Origin: an uncultured Hyphomicrobiales bacterium
Lineage (GTDB): Bacteria; Pseudomonadota; Alphaproteobacteria; Rhizobiales; Beijerinckiaceae
Direction of reading: 5' to 3'
Length of the DNA stretch: 64,000 nucleotides
Assembly (NCBI GenBank): GCA_903932565.1
Contig: CAIZGQ010000073.1
Location: 1-64,000 of the forward strand
Shown here: positions 15,242-23,272 of the stretch, one piece after another
How positions within the stretch are numbered: the first letter of the stretch is position 1
Layout: the number at the start of each line of letters is the position of its first letter
Notes under the pieces: generated by a model
Seen by the model: the letters and a program-made list of their open reading frames with translations, nothing else
Databases searched by the model: none
Told to the model about the DNA's origin: nothing
Made by a program: the position numbers and the translations under genes

Positions 15242-16017
15242 CCAGCACCAAATCCAAGACGATCGCCAATCTTCCGCAGGCCAACTCCAGTTCTATCGCA
15301 GCCATGGACCCGCTTGTGGCCATGATCGAGAGGGCGGCTCGAGATCCAAGCATCGACATGGACCGGCTCGAGCGGCTGATGCAGATGCAGGAGAGGGCCC
15401 AGCAGCGCACCATCGAGGCTCAGTTCAACGAGGCCATGGCAGAGGCGCAAATGGAAATGCGGGCTGTTGCCGCTGACGCCAACAACCCGCAGACAAAAAG
15501 CAAATATGCCTCTTACTTTGCGCTCGATAAGGCCATACGACCTATCTACTCAAAGCATGGTCTAGCATTGTCGTTCAATACTGCGGAGGGTGCATCGGCG
15601 GATTGCGTTCGCGTGGTGTGCTATGTATCCCGCAGTGGATTTACTCGCCAGTATCACGTCGACATGCCCGCAGATGGCAAGGGGGCCAAGGGTGGCGACG
15701 TCATGACAAAAACACATGCCGTTGGTGCAGCAATGACCTACGGACAGCGTTATTTGCTCAAGATGATTTTCAATATCGCCGTCGGAGAAGACAAGGATGG
15801 CAACAAGATAGACACCAGCGACATCGTTACGGAGCAACAAGTCACCGAGATCCGCAACCTTCTCAACTCAGATGCGGAAGAACCGGCGCTGTGCAAGCAT
15901 CTCGGCATAGCTAGGCTTGGCGATATGACTGAGGTGTTGTTTGAGAAAGCCAAGAAGGCCATTGATGCAAAGCGCAAGCAGACTGCCGCTGCCCCAAAAT
16001 CGGAGGAATTGCTGTGA
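15238..16017 (+). CDS. erf: ERF-family single-strand annealing protein, 259 aa
   Basis: Belongs to the ERF recombinase family by its core (about residues 75-180): KSKYASYFALDKAIRPIYSK, then THAVGAAMTYGQRYLLKMIF, a motif block shared by P22 Erf-like proteins. It anneals complementary single strands during recombination and genome circularisation. A coiled segment precedes the core, and the C-terminus is Lys/Ala-rich. It pairs with the YqaJ exonuclease next door, a standard two-component recombination system; junction is GTGA. Confidence 0.9.
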   Translation: MTSTKSKTIANLPQANSSSIAAMDPLVAMIERAARDPSIDMDRLERLMQMQERAQQRTIEAQFNEAMAEAQMEMRAVAADANNPQTKSKYASYFALDKAIRPIYSKHGLALSFNTAEGASADCVRVVCYVSRSGFTRQYHVDMPADGKGAKGGDVMTKTHAVGAAMTYGQRYLLKMIFNIAVGEDKDGNKIDTSDIVTEQQVTEIRNLLNSDAEEPALCKHLGIARLGDMTEVLFEKAKKAIDAKRKQTAAAPKSEELL

Positions 16018-16658
16018 GTGAAGTTATCGCATTTTCTCCCGTCGTGGAGCAGCGTTCGCCTGAATGGTTTCAGCAGCGGCTTGGCAAAGCTACGGCCAGC
16101 CGGATCGCAGACGTCGTGGCGACCACCAAGTCTGGATACTCTACAAAACGAGCTAACTACGCTGCGGAGCTTGTCACTGAAAGACTGACCGGCGTTCAGG
16201 CCGAGAGATACCAAAACGACGCCATGAGATGGGGGACCGAAAAGGAACCCCTCGCTAAGGACGCTCTGGAGTTCTACAGGGGCTATTCCGTTGAGGAGGT
16301 GGGGTTTGTGCCCCATCCCAAAATAGATCAATCTGGAGCCTCCCCAGACGGTCTGGTTGGGTCTGACGGTCTGGTAGAGATCAAGTGCCCACTCCAGACC
16401 GCAATTCATATTGAGACGCTGTTGAAACAGAATGTGGATGGCGGATATCTCACGCAGATGCAGTGGCAGATGGCATGCACTGGACGTCGGTGGTGCGATT
16501 ACGTCTCGTTCGACCCACGCTTGCCCGCAAACATGCAGCTCTTCACCAAGCGGGTTCTGCGCGATGACGTCATGATCGATCGGCTCGAGAAGGAAGTCAG
16601 GTCGTTTCTCGCGGAGGTCGACGAAACCATCAGCAAGTTACGGAGTATCTATGGCTAA
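16014..16658 (+). CDS. YqaJ/lambda-exo type recombinase exonuclease, 214 aa
   Basis: QRSPEWFQQRLGKATASRIA at the N-terminus, AMRWGTEKEPLAKDALEFY, then GASPDGLVGSDGLVEIKCP, the PD-(D/E)xK core of YqaJ nucleases (Asp of SPDG, Glu-x-Lys of EIK). It resects 5' strands to give the ERF partner its substrate. GTG start overlaps erf. Length normal. Confidence 0.92.
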   Translation: MSEVIAFSPVVEQRSPEWFQQRLGKATASRIADVVATTKSGYSTKRANYAAELVTERLTGVQAERYQNDAMRWGTEKEPLAKDALEFYRGYSVEEVGFVPHPKIDQSGASPDGLVGSDGLVEIKCPLQTAIHIETLLKQNVDGGYLTQMQWQMACTGRRWCDYVSFDPRLPANMQLFTKRVLRDDVMIDRLEKEVRSFLAEVDETISKLRSIYG

Positions 16659-17169
16659 GGGCCCACGACCAGTATTCGCCTATGAAGGTGACGGCGAGTT
16701 CAAGGCAGAGCCCAGATTCGTCTGGCAGTGCGACCGCGATTATGTGATCGGTGAGAAATACCGGATGGACATAATCGAAGATCGATCGGCGGCGTCTCAC
16801 AGTCACTACTTTGCTGCAGTCAATGAGGCGTGGCTGAACCTTCCGGAAGATCAGGCCAAACGGTTTCCGTCCCCAGATCATTTACGAAAATGGGCGCTTG
16901 TGCAGTGTGGATACTGCCACGCAACACCTTCGGTGTTCAGCACCAAGCAAGATGCTATTACGTCTGCATCCATGGTTCGAAAAACAGACAAGTATTCTGT
17001 TCTTACGGTCCACGATAACATCGTGACCAGATATGAGCCAGAATCGCAGTCAACGCGATCCATGGACAAGGAAAGATTCCAAAAGAGCAAAACAGCAGTG
17101 CTGGATTTGCTTGCAACCATGATCAACGTCACGCCCAAGCAGTTGGAAAAGAATTCCAGCCACGCCTAA
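16651..17169 (+). CDS. Recombination-block protein of unknown function, 172 aa
   Basis: Contains SHSHYFAAVNEAWLNLPED and FPSPDHLRKWALVQCGY, a pattern that recurs in proteins encoded next to phage annealing protein/exonuclease pairs. The C-terminus is helical with many Lys. It follows the exonuclease with an 8-base overlap. No enzymatic motif seen. Confidence 0.6.
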   Translation: MAKGPRPVFAYEGDGEFKAEPRFVWQCDRDYVIGEKYRMDIIEDRSAASHSHYFAAVNEAWLNLPEDQAKRFPSPDHLRKWALVQCGYCHATPSVFSTKQDAITSASMVRKTDKYSVLTVHDNIVTRYEPESQSTRSMDKERFQKSKTAVLDLLATMINVTPKQLEKNSSHA

Positions 17170-17180
17170 AGGAAATGCAG

Positions 17181-17360
17181 ATGTCGCAGGCTTGGTTAAT
17201 TACGGTTGAAGCTCTTACCGCCTTCTATCTTATCGGTGGATCACTTGTGATCGACGCATCCCAAAACATGCCGAGCAAGTTTCTTTTCAAGGTAGTCCCG
17301 ATGGGCTTAGGATTGCCGCTCGCTGCACAATATCTAATCCACTGGATAACGAAAGCATGA
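17181..17360 (+). CDS. Two-helix membrane protein, 59 aa
   Basis: ATG 17181 fits AAGGAA 7 bases upstream better than the ATG at 17175. Hydrophobic stretches LITVEALTAFYLIGGSLVI and VVPMGLGLPLAAQYLIHWI predict two membrane spans. Its last codons contain the 13-base repeat CCACTGGATAACG, and its stop overlaps the dpdA start. Function unknown. Confidence 0.55.
   Translation: MSQAWLITVEALTAFYLIGGSLVIDASQNMPSKFLFKVVPMGLGLPLAAQYLIHWITKA
17339..17351 (+). repeat. Copy of the 13-base CCACTGGAYAACG repeat
   Basis: Reads CCACTGGATAACG five bases before the dpdA start codon, inside the coding end of the membrane protein. GGATAA may serve as a poor Shine-Dalgarno. Other copies at 5693 (-), 18974 and 19030. 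Confidence 0.6.
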
Positions 17361-18032
17361 CGATGCACTACCACGGCACCCCGATAACCCCCGTTGACCG
17401 ACTCTATGAGCTGGCTGGGCGTAATTTCTGCGTGTCGTTTGCCCATCCGGCAGATGTTGTCCCGCTGCCACCAGATCGGGCAGTCCGTCATGCTAGATAA
17501 TGGCGCATTCTCAAAATGGAAATCTGGCAAAGATACCAATTGGGATGGCTTCTATGCGTGGTGCGACCAGTGGCTTTCCTACCCTACCACATGGGCCGTT
17601 ATCCCCGACGTTATCGACGGCGGTTCGCAGTTGCAGGATGCCATGATCCGAGAATGGCCGCACGGCAATCGCGGCGCTCCGGTTTGGCACATGGACGAGC
17701 CAATAGGACGCCTCGCCAAGCTCTGCGACGAATGGCCGAAAGTCTGTATCGGATCAACCGATGAATATGCCGTCGTGTTGTCGGACGCATGGCAGCGCAG
17801 GATGGACGAGGCGTTTAATCTGGTCGCTAAGCGTCATATGCCTTGGCTTCACATGCTGCGCGGGATGCAGTGCCTTGGCCTCCGCTGGCCATTTGCAAGC
17901 GTCGATTCGACCGACATAGCCCAGAACCACCACCGCCCGCAAAACACGCCTAGAGCGATGGCTGACCGCTGGGACGCTATCCAGTGCAAGGCGTCATGGG
18001 AACTGCGCCCCGAGCAAATGGAATTAGCATGA
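17357..18032 (+). pseudogene. dpdA: dpdA-like preQ0 DNA transglycosylase with a +1 frameshift
   Basis: The first frame starts at 17357 with MTMHYHGTPITPVDRLYELA and NFCVSFAHPADV, then ends at TAA 17498. The homology-like continuation, RCHQIGQSVMLDNGAFSKWK, VIPDVIDG and FASVDSTDIAQNH, is in the +1 frame to 18032. LDNGAFS and the spaced Asp residues fit phage DpdA, the TGT-like enzyme that swaps guanine in DNA for a 7-deazaguanine. Crossing near 17455-17465 would need skipping one base in GTTGTCCCGC. It may be a pseudogene, a sequencing indel or programmed shifting. queE and queD follow directly, which supports the assignment. Confidence 0.7.
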
Positions 18033-18640
18033 ACTACCGCGTCAAAGAGATTTTCTATTCGATCCAAGGCGAGGGGCACCATGCCGGACGCCCCGCGACC
18101 TTCTGCCGGTTTAGTGGATGCAATCTTTGGTCTGGCAAAGAGCAGGATAGGCATAAAGCCATCTGCAAATTTTGCGACACTGACTTTGTGGGCGGCGATA
18201 TTTATGAGACAGCGGAAGAATTGGCGGACGCCATAGCCGCTTTCTGGAAAACGAAACAACATCGCTTTGTTGTACTGACCGGCGGCGAACCATCAATGCA
18301 GGTTGATTATGCCCTGCTGACGGCTCTGAAAGAGCGGCATTTCTATATCGCGATAGAAACCAATGGAACGCGGGAAACCCTCACCGGAGTTGACTGGATT
18401 TGTGTTAGCCCGAAGGCCGGAACCTACATCGCGCAAGATTGCGGGGATGAGTTGAAATTGGTTTACCCGCAGAATGGGATTGATCCAGCCTCATATGAGG
18501 GGATGCGATTTCACCGTTTCTCCTTGCAGCCTGAATATAGCGACCGCGAACGAGCCACAGCCAAAGCAATCGCCTATTGCCTAGAACATCCGAAATGGAA
18601 CGTAAGTCTGCAAACGCACAAATTGATGGGGGTCAGATGA
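18029..18640 (+). CDS. queE: 7-carboxy-7-deazaguanine synthase QueE, 203 aa
   Basis: Radical SAM enzyme making 7-carboxy-7-deazaguanine from carboxy-tetrahydropterin. MNYRVKEIFYSIQGEGHHAG and TFCRFSGCNLW at the start are diagnostic, and the cluster loop is C-x14-C-x2-C ending in CKFCDTDFVG, a known QueE variant. VLTGGEPSMQ is the SAM-binding GGE. ATG 18029 overlaps the upstream stop, so it is coupled to dpdA; an upstream in-frame ATG at 17984 is discounted. Confidence 0.95.
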   Translation: MNYRVKEIFYSIQGEGHHAGRPATFCRFSGCNLWSGKEQDRHKAICKFCDTDFVGGDIYETAEELADAIAAFWKTKQHRFVVLTGGEPSMQVDYALLTALKERHFYIAIETNGTRETLTGVDWICVSPKAGTYIAQDCGDELKLVYPQNGIDPASYEGMRFHRFSLQPEYSDRERATAKAIAYCLEHPKWNVSLQTHKLMGVR

Positions 18641-18972
18641 GGATCGCGGCGGAATACACATTCGAGGCAGCTCATCGTCTGCCAATGGTGCCTGACACCC
18701 ACAAATGCAGCCGGATGCACGGTCATAACTATCGTGTGATTGTATCAATTGATGGTCCGCTGGATGAACGCGGTTTCGTGGTGGACTATGCGGAGCTAGA
18801 TGAGGTCGTCCAGCCGCTCATAAATCGGCTTGACCATAGATGCCTGAATGACATCGACGGGCTTTCCAATCCAACAGCCGAGATTATTGCAGGATGGCTC
18901 AAGGAGCGTATCCAGCCGAACGCAAGGGTCCGAGTTTACGAAACTTCCCGCTATTGGGCAGAAACTACCTAA
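18637..18972 (+). CDS. queD: 6-carboxy-tetrahydropterin synthase QueD, 111 aa
   Basis: Converts dihydroneopterin triphosphate to 6-carboxy-tetrahydropterin, the QueE substrate. TFEAAHRLP, KCSRMHGHNYRV and FVVDYAELDE carry the zinc His residues and the catalytic Cys/His/Asp network. ATG 18637 overlaps the queE stop. Length matches the family. Neither folE nor queC is present in the window, so host enzymes would have to complete preQ0 synthesis. Confidence 0.95.
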   Translation: MRIAAEYTFEAAHRLPMVPDTHKCSRMHGHNYRVIVSIDGPLDERGFVVDYAELDEVVQPLINRLDHRCLNDIDGLSNPTAEIIAGWLKERIQPNARVRVYETSRYWAETT

Positions 18973-18973
18973 A

Positions 18974-19042
18974 CCACTGGACAACGTAAATCCCGGAAAT
19001 CATCGGGAGAGCAATCATGAGTACCTATACCACTGGATAACG
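18974..19042 (+). repeat. Two copies of the CCACTGGAYAACG repeat around a mini-ORF
   Basis: CCACTGGACAACG (18974-18986) follows the queD stop and CCACTGGATAACG (19030-19042) ends 2 bases before the ATG at 19045. Between them ATG 19018 opens a 7-codon frame that stops inside the second copy (MSTYTTG). Confidence 0.6.
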
Positions 19043-19044
19043 TC

Positions 19045-19302
19045 ATGGAAAAATACAGAAAGAAGCCGGTCGTGATTGATGCTTGGCAGTGGAACGGTCA
19101 GAGCCGTTCAAATTGGCCCGGCATTATCGCCACGGGCACGGTCACCGAAATCCGCGATGGGCACAAAATCGTTGAACTGCGTATCAAAACGCTTGAGGGC
19201 GAAATGAGAGCAGATCGCGGGGATTGGTTCATTTGCGGCGTCAAGGGCGAGCTATATCCCTGCAAGCCGGACATATTCGCCGCCACATATGAACGCGCCT
19301 AA
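19045..19302 (+). CDS. Small conserved-type phage protein, 85 aa
   Basis: Starts MEKYRKKPVVIDAWQWNGQS and ends RADRGDWFICGVKGELYPCK, then PDIFAATYE. 'YRKKPVVIEAWQW' followed by 'GDWII.G..GE.YPCKP.IF..TYE' is a very common layout in phage proteins of unknown function. Good confidence that it is a real gene; role unknown. Confidence 0.8.
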   Translation: MEKYRKKPVVIDAWQWNGQSRSNWPGIIATGTVTEIRDGHKIVELRIKTLEGEMRADRGDWFICGVKGELYPCKPDIFAATYERA

Positions 19303-19348
19303 ACCTCGGGTTAGCGTCGTCCTTTTGAAAAATAGCACGGAGCATGAT

Positions 19349-19504
19349 ATGGTAGCCAGAAGGTTCACGGTGATCGAGAGGCCAAGGCAGATCAACGTGG
19401 GGAACCTTGTTCAGAAACTGAGGCGGATCAGAACTGAGCTCGCACAGATGACGCAGCAGATAGACGATGCTCTTGATAGGATCGAAAGAGCGGATGGTGG
19501 ATGA
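19349..19504 (+). CDS. Small coiled-coil protein, 51 aa
   Basis: ATG 19349 with CGGAG upstream is chosen over 19289. The protein is one heptad-rich helix (NVGNLVQKLRRIRTELAQ). Coupled to the next gene by an 11-base overlap. Function unknown. Confidence 0.5.
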   Translation: MVARRFTVIERPRQINVGNLVQKLRRIRTELAQMTQQIDDALDRIERADGG

Positions 19505-19973
19505 CATCACCCGTTCCATCGAGGGGTTAACAGACCGTATCGTTGTGTACAGAGCGGTGGTGCAGACGAGAAAGAAGGCGGACATGGACAGGCTGGCTGA
19601 AAAACTGGCTAAGGCTGGTGGGGTGGTAAACCGAATCACCGCGAAGATCGAGGCTCGCGCTGATGCTCTGATAGCCCGTGAGAACGAGCTGGAGGAGCGC
19701 ACTCATTCCGCCTTTTCTCCCCATGAGGGTATTTTGTCATCTGCTGAACGTGGGCTGGACGATGTCGAGAAGGCGCTCGCACTTCTGTCCAACGGTGGGC
19801 CCCCTTTAGAAGCCTCAAGGCCCTTATCGCTAGAAGATCCAGCAAATCTGGCGGCGTGGATCCTAAACAATAAAATCAGTATGGAGCAGCATAACGCCGC
19901 GATCGCCGCGGGCCATGTGCCGGAATCCCGCTATTATTTTGAATACATTGAACAGCACAAGCCGACAGAATGA
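19494..19973 (+). CDS. Hypothetical helical protein before the terminase, 159 aa
   Basis: From ATG 19494, MVDDITRSIEGLTDRIVVYR, then a long helical Lys/Glu-rich middle and a C-terminal LEDPANLAAWILNNKISMEQ segment that looks like a short helix-turn-helix. It sits immediately before the small terminase with a 4-base overlap, so it may be a packaging accessory. No firm family. Confidence 0.55.
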   Translation: MVDDITRSIEGLTDRIVVYRAVVQTRKKADMDRLAEKLAKAGGVVNRITAKIEARADALIARENELEERTHSAFSPHEGILSSAERGLDDVEKALALLSNGGPPLEASRPLSLEDPANLAAWILNNKISMEQHNAAIAAGHVPESRYYFEYIEQHKPTE

Positions 19974-20422
19974 GCGCCAAGTCAAATCCACACAGGGATG
20001 AGCTTTTCGCCCAATATCTATCTTCTGGGATGCCGCAGCTAGAGGCCTATCACGCTGCTGGATTCAAGGGGGACACGCCTAATGCTTCGCGGAAGGCAAA
20101 TACCCCTGAAATGCTCAAGCGAGTGGCCGACATCAGGGCCAAGGCAATTGAGAATCTAATTATAGACAAGCAGTGGGTGGTCAGACAGTTGATCATGAAC
20201 CACAATAGAGCGTTTCAGAAGGGAATGATTGCGGCATCAAATCAATCTCTAGAGCTCATAGGGCGAGAACTGGGGATGTTTGTCGACCGCAAGGACATCC
20301 GAGTTCATGCTCAATTCGAGCGGCTTACAGACAGAGAGTTGTTGCAGCAACTGAAAGAGGTTACACAACAACTAGCGATCGAGGACAAGTCTGAGGCCGA
20401 AGATGCCGATACGCCAGAATGA
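19970..20422 (+). CDS. Terminase small subunit, 150 aa
   Basis: Begins MSAKSNPHRDELFAQYLSSG, then LEAYHAAGFKGDTPNASRKA: the 'F...Y.....Q.AY..AGF.....A...A..LL' helix-turn-helix of Terminase_2-like small subunits that bind DNA at the packaging start. A helical oligomerisation part and an acidic tail follow. The large subunit lies one small gene away. Confidence 0.8.
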   Translation: MSAKSNPHRDELFAQYLSSGMPQLEAYHAAGFKGDTPNASRKANTPEMLKRVADIRAKAIENLIIDKQWVVRQLIMNHNRAFQKGMIAASNQSLELIGRELGMFVDRKDIRVHAQFERLTDRELLQQLKEVTQQLAIEDKSEAEDADTPE

Positions 20423-20669
20423 CGATGAGTTCTTCTTTGAACCCACCAAAGAAGAGAAAGAGCGCTGTCTAGTCCTGCGCGACGTCATTTTGGAAATCTG
20501 CGACGAGATCGAGCCAGACGACACCAATATGGTGGTGAACGCCCTGTCCTACGTCATGGCTGAAGTTCTGACGGATATGTGCCCGGACAGTCTGACAGCA
20601 ATGTTCCTGATCAACGCCATCATGCCACGGATACTGAACAACGTCCGCAATAGCCGGGTCTTGAACTGA
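20403..20669 (+). CDS. Small acidic protein between terminase subunits, 88 aa
   Basis: Strongly acidic N-terminal half (NDDEFFFEPTKEEKERC) then helices rich in Val/Leu/Met. Overlaps both terminase genes (20 bases and 1 base). No motif recognised; position suggests a link to packaging or only to transcription. Confidence 0.55.
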   Translation: MPIRQNDDEFFFEPTKEEKERCLVLRDVILEICDEIEPDDTNMVVNALSYVMAEVLTDMCPDSLTAMFLINAIMPRILNNVRNSRVLN

Positions 20670-22357
20670 TGCTGACCCAGCTTAAGGGATGGGATGGGGA
20701 AACCCTGCCGCAGGATGAGCGGCAAACCCTGTCAGTCATGATCCAGCAGGGGCGGAACAGGATCACCAGAAAGCGCCACAGCCGCCGTGGCGGGCTCATG
20801 GAGTTCATCAAGGACTTCTGGTCGGTCCTAGAGCCCCAGACAAAATTGGTCGATGGGTGGCCTCTGGAGGCTCTCTGCACCCACCTCGAGGCAGTCACCC
20901 GCGGCAAGATCACCCGGATACTGATCAACGTGCCGCCGGGTTTCATGAAATCACTGGTCACGGACGTATTCTGGCCAGCATGGGAATGGGGCCCGATGAA
21001 CATGGCCCATCTCCGATATGTCGCATTCTCATACTCAGCGGAACTGACGGAGCGCGACAACGACCGGTTTGGGGCCTTGATATCCTCCGAGATGTACCAA
21101 GAGCTCTACGGCGACCGTGTCCAGATCCGGAAACTGGGCCAGAAAATGGTCAGCAACTCCCAGCGAGGATGGAAAAGAGCCACCTCAGTTGGAGGCGTAG
21201 GAACGGGCGAAAGAGGCGATCGCGTGATCCTCGACGACCCCCATAACATCAAGGAAGCCGAATCGGAGGTTATCCGATCCGAGACGGTCAGATGGTTCAG
21301 AGAATCGATGAGCAATCGTCTGAACGATGTCGACACCGGATGTGTCGTGATCATCATGCAAAGAGTACATGAAGATGACGTAAGCGGAGTGATCCTCTCC
21401 GAAGATCTCGACTACGTCCACCTCATGATCCCAATGGAGTACGACGTAGACCGACAAGTAGACGACAACGGAAATCCCCTAGAAACTCCAATAGGATGGT
21501 ATGACCCACGCTTCGATGAGGCAGATAACCTAGATGACCTCAACGGTATACTGGCTTGGCCAGACCGTTTCTCCGAAGCCGCATGCGTCCGAATGATGAA
21601 GGATATCGGTCCTTACGGATGGGCCGGTCAGTACCAACAAGCACCCGCTCCTCGAGGTGGCGGTATATTCCAGAGATCATGGTGGCAGCTTTGGGAGAGC
21701 ACTGACGGAAAGTTCCCGGCATTCGACTATATGCTGGCCAGTTTAGACAGCGCATTCACCGACAAAGAGCAGAACGATCCCAGCGGATTAACTATATGGG
21801 GCATCTGGCAGAAGGACGGCATGAACCGGATTATGCTGGTGCATGCGTGGCGCAAACATCTGCAGTTTAGCGGTCCACGGATCGAGCCAGAGCCGGGTGA
21901 AAGCAAGGCCAATTGGGTATTCCGGACCCAGAAGACGTGGGGGCTGATGGAATGGCTGCGGTATACCTGCGAGCGGTTCAAGGTCGATCGGCTGCTGATC
22001 GAGGCTAAGGCTAGCGGGATGTCCGCGGCGCAGGAGCTCCAGAACCGGTTCTCGGACTTAGACTTTGCGATCCAGTTGTGCCAGGTGAAGGGTGACAAGA
22101 TGGCTCGAGCGCTGGCGGTTCAGGCCACATTTGCCCAAGATCTGGTATACGCCCCATCCCGCGAATGGGCTGAGATGGTGATCGACGAAATGGCGGTCTT
22201 CCCCAAGGGCAAATACAAGGATCTGACCGATTCGACGACCCAAGCCATCAAGTACCTGCGTGATACCGGGATGGCGTTCACGGATCGAGAAACCCACCGG
22301 CAGGAGCAGGAGGCTTTGGTCCCCCAGAAGAAGAAACGGGCGCTTTACCCGGTTTGA
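20669..22357 (+). CDS. terL: Terminase large subunit, 562 aa
   Basis: Packaging motor ATPase and headful or site-specific nuclease. Residues 85-96 (LINVPPGFMKSL) form the Walker A-like loop, VILDDPHN at 186-193 the Walker B, and LASLDSAFTDKEQNDPSGL near 355 the first Asp strand of the RNase H-like nuclease, with further Asp residues later. Start shares bases with the preceding stop (TGATG). Length is typical. Confidence 0.95.
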   Translation: MLTQLKGWDGETLPQDERQTLSVMIQQGRNRITRKRHSRRGGLMEFIKDFWSVLEPQTKLVDGWPLEALCTHLEAVTRGKITRILINVPPGFMKSLVTDVFWPAWEWGPMNMAHLRYVAFSYSAELTERDNDRFGALISSEMYQELYGDRVQIRKLGQKMVSNSQRGWKRATSVGGVGTGERGDRVILDDPHNIKEAESEVIRSETVRWFRESMSNRLNDVDTGCVVIIMQRVHEDDVSGVILSEDLDYVHLMIPMEYDVDRQVDDNGNPLETPIGWYDPRFDEADNLDDLNGILAWPDRFSEAACVRMMKDIGPYGWAGQYQQAPAPRGGGIFQRSWWQLWESTDGKFPAFDYMLASLDSAFTDKEQNDPSGLTIWGIWQKDGMNRIMLVHAWRKHLQFSGPRIEPEPGESKANWVFRTQKTWGLMEWLRYTCERFKVDRLLIEAKASGMSAAQELQNRFSDLDFAIQLCQVKGDKMARALAVQATFAQDLVYAPSREWAEMVIDEMAVFPKGKYKDLTDSTTQAIKYLRDTGMAFTDRETHRQEQEALVPQKKKRALYPV

Positions 22358-22363
22358 GGTGGC

Positions 22364-22407
22364 ACTAAAAATAGTTGTTGCAGACCCATAATTTCTGTGC
22401 CACGCTG
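22364..22407 (+). terminator. Hairpin after terL
   Basis: GTGGCAC and GTGCCAC pair over a 30-base loop just after the terL stop. The stem is short and no U-run follows, so it is a weak terminator or RNA-processing candidate. Confidence 0.3.
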
Positions 22408-22477
22408 TCTCCGAGGCTTCAATGACCGACGAACTCCTTTCCATCGCCATCGCCGCTATCGGGATGAGGTAACCACC

Positions 22478-22606
22478 ATGCTTTCCCTTTACACCACCGC
22501 GGAGCTGCAATTGAAGATCCTCCGCCATCAGGAGGGTCGTGTGACGCAGCCCGCCAAATTGCTGAAGGCTATCAGGGCAGAGATCGCCTCGAGAGAGCAC
22601 AAATGA
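22478..22606 (+). CDS. Small hypothetical protein, 42 aa
   Basis: ATG 22478 has GAGG nearby and opens MLSLYTTAELQLKILRHQEG, ending LKAIRAEIASREHK, a charged helix pair. Overlaps the next gene (ATGA). A 16-codon ORF (22422-22472) precedes it. Function unknown. Confidence 0.5.
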   Translation: MLSLYTTAELQLKILRHQEGRVTQPAKLLKAIRAEIASREHK

Positions 22607-22734
22607 CGAAGACGAAGCCTGCCGAGAAACCCAAGCGTGGCCGACCCAAGATCGTCGGCCCGCGTCCTTGGGAGGTTAAGGGCATGTCCCGCCGCACATG
22701 GTATCGCCGCAAGAAGCTGGGGTTGGAGAAATGA
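22603..22734 (+). CDS. Small basic AT-hook-like protein, 43 aa
   Basis: PKRGRPKIVGPRPWEVK contains the GRP core of an AT-hook flanked by basic residues, followed by MSRRTWYRRKKLGLEK. The second half resembles a truncated helix-turn-helix. Coupled on both sides by ATGA, immediately before the GcrA-like regulator. DNA binding is likely. Confidence 0.6.
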   Translation: MTKTKPAEKPKRGRPKIVGPRPWEVKGMSRRTWYRRKKLGLEK

Positions 22735-23174
22735 GAATGCTCTGGAACGATGAGATGGATTCTGAACTGAGGGATCTGTTCTCCAAGGGGCTTTCATACA
22801 CGCAGATAGCATCAGTGATGAACCGAAAATTCCAGACAGTGCTCACCCGAAACGCCACGATCGGCAGATCCCATAGGCTGAATTTGCAGGGAACAAGAAC
22901 AGAGGAGAGGCCTAGGAGCCGCAAGCATATCTCGACCGAGCCCAAGCCGGTAAGGGCCAAGCGGCCTCCGATGATCAAGGCTGAATTCATTGTGCCGGTA
23001 TGCGTCGAGGTGCCGGTGAAGCCGCGGCATATAACGCTGCAGGAGCTCAGCGAATCGGTCTGCAAATATCCTTATGGGGACGAACCGCCATATACGTTCT
23101 GCGGCCACCCGTCGAAGACCGGAAAGCCATACTGCAGCCCACATTGGAACGTCACTAATCCGCCGAGATCATGA
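22731..23174 (+). CDS. GcrA-family cell-cycle regulator homologue, 147 aa
   Basis: N-terminal helix-turn-helix follows the GcrA plan: MLWNDEMDSELRDLFSKGLS, YTQIASVMN, then TRNATIGRSHRLNLQG, where TRNA.IG..HRL is the family signature. The C-terminal part has CKYPYGDEPPYTFCG and GKPYCSPHW, the four-Cys block seen in GcrA. In Caulobacter GcrA binds sigma-70 and acts at promoters carrying methylated GANTC. A phage copy could redirect host transcription or couple phage promoters to methylation. Start at 22731 chosen for overlap with the previous stop. Confidence 0.88.
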   Translation: MRMLWNDEMDSELRDLFSKGLSYTQIASVMNRKFQTVLTRNATIGRSHRLNLQGTRTEERPRSRKHISTEPKPVRAKRPPMIKAEFIVPVCVEVPVKPRHITLQELSESVCKYPYGDEPPYTFCGHPSKTGKPYCSPHWNVTNPPRS

Positions 23175-23272
23175 TGACCACGCATGACGCCTTCAAGACC
23201 GGAGTGTGCTTAGGGCTGGCACTATTCGGTCTATATCTCTTCAGCCTGCTGGTAGGTATCGGACCAACATGA
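23171..23272 (+). CDS. Tiny single-span membrane protein, 33 aa
   Basis: MMTTHDAFKTGVCLGLALFG then LYLFSLLVGIG: a hydrophilic N-terminus and one transmembrane helix. Both ends overlap neighbours by ATGA. One of six such mini-membrane proteins between 23 and 29 kb. Confidence 0.5.
   Translation: MMTTHDAFKTGVCLGLALFGLYLFSLLVGIGPT

Noticed and set aside
15750..16409. 219-aa minus-strand ORF over erf and exonuclease
   Set aside because: Antisense to two strongly supported recombination genes; low-complexity product.
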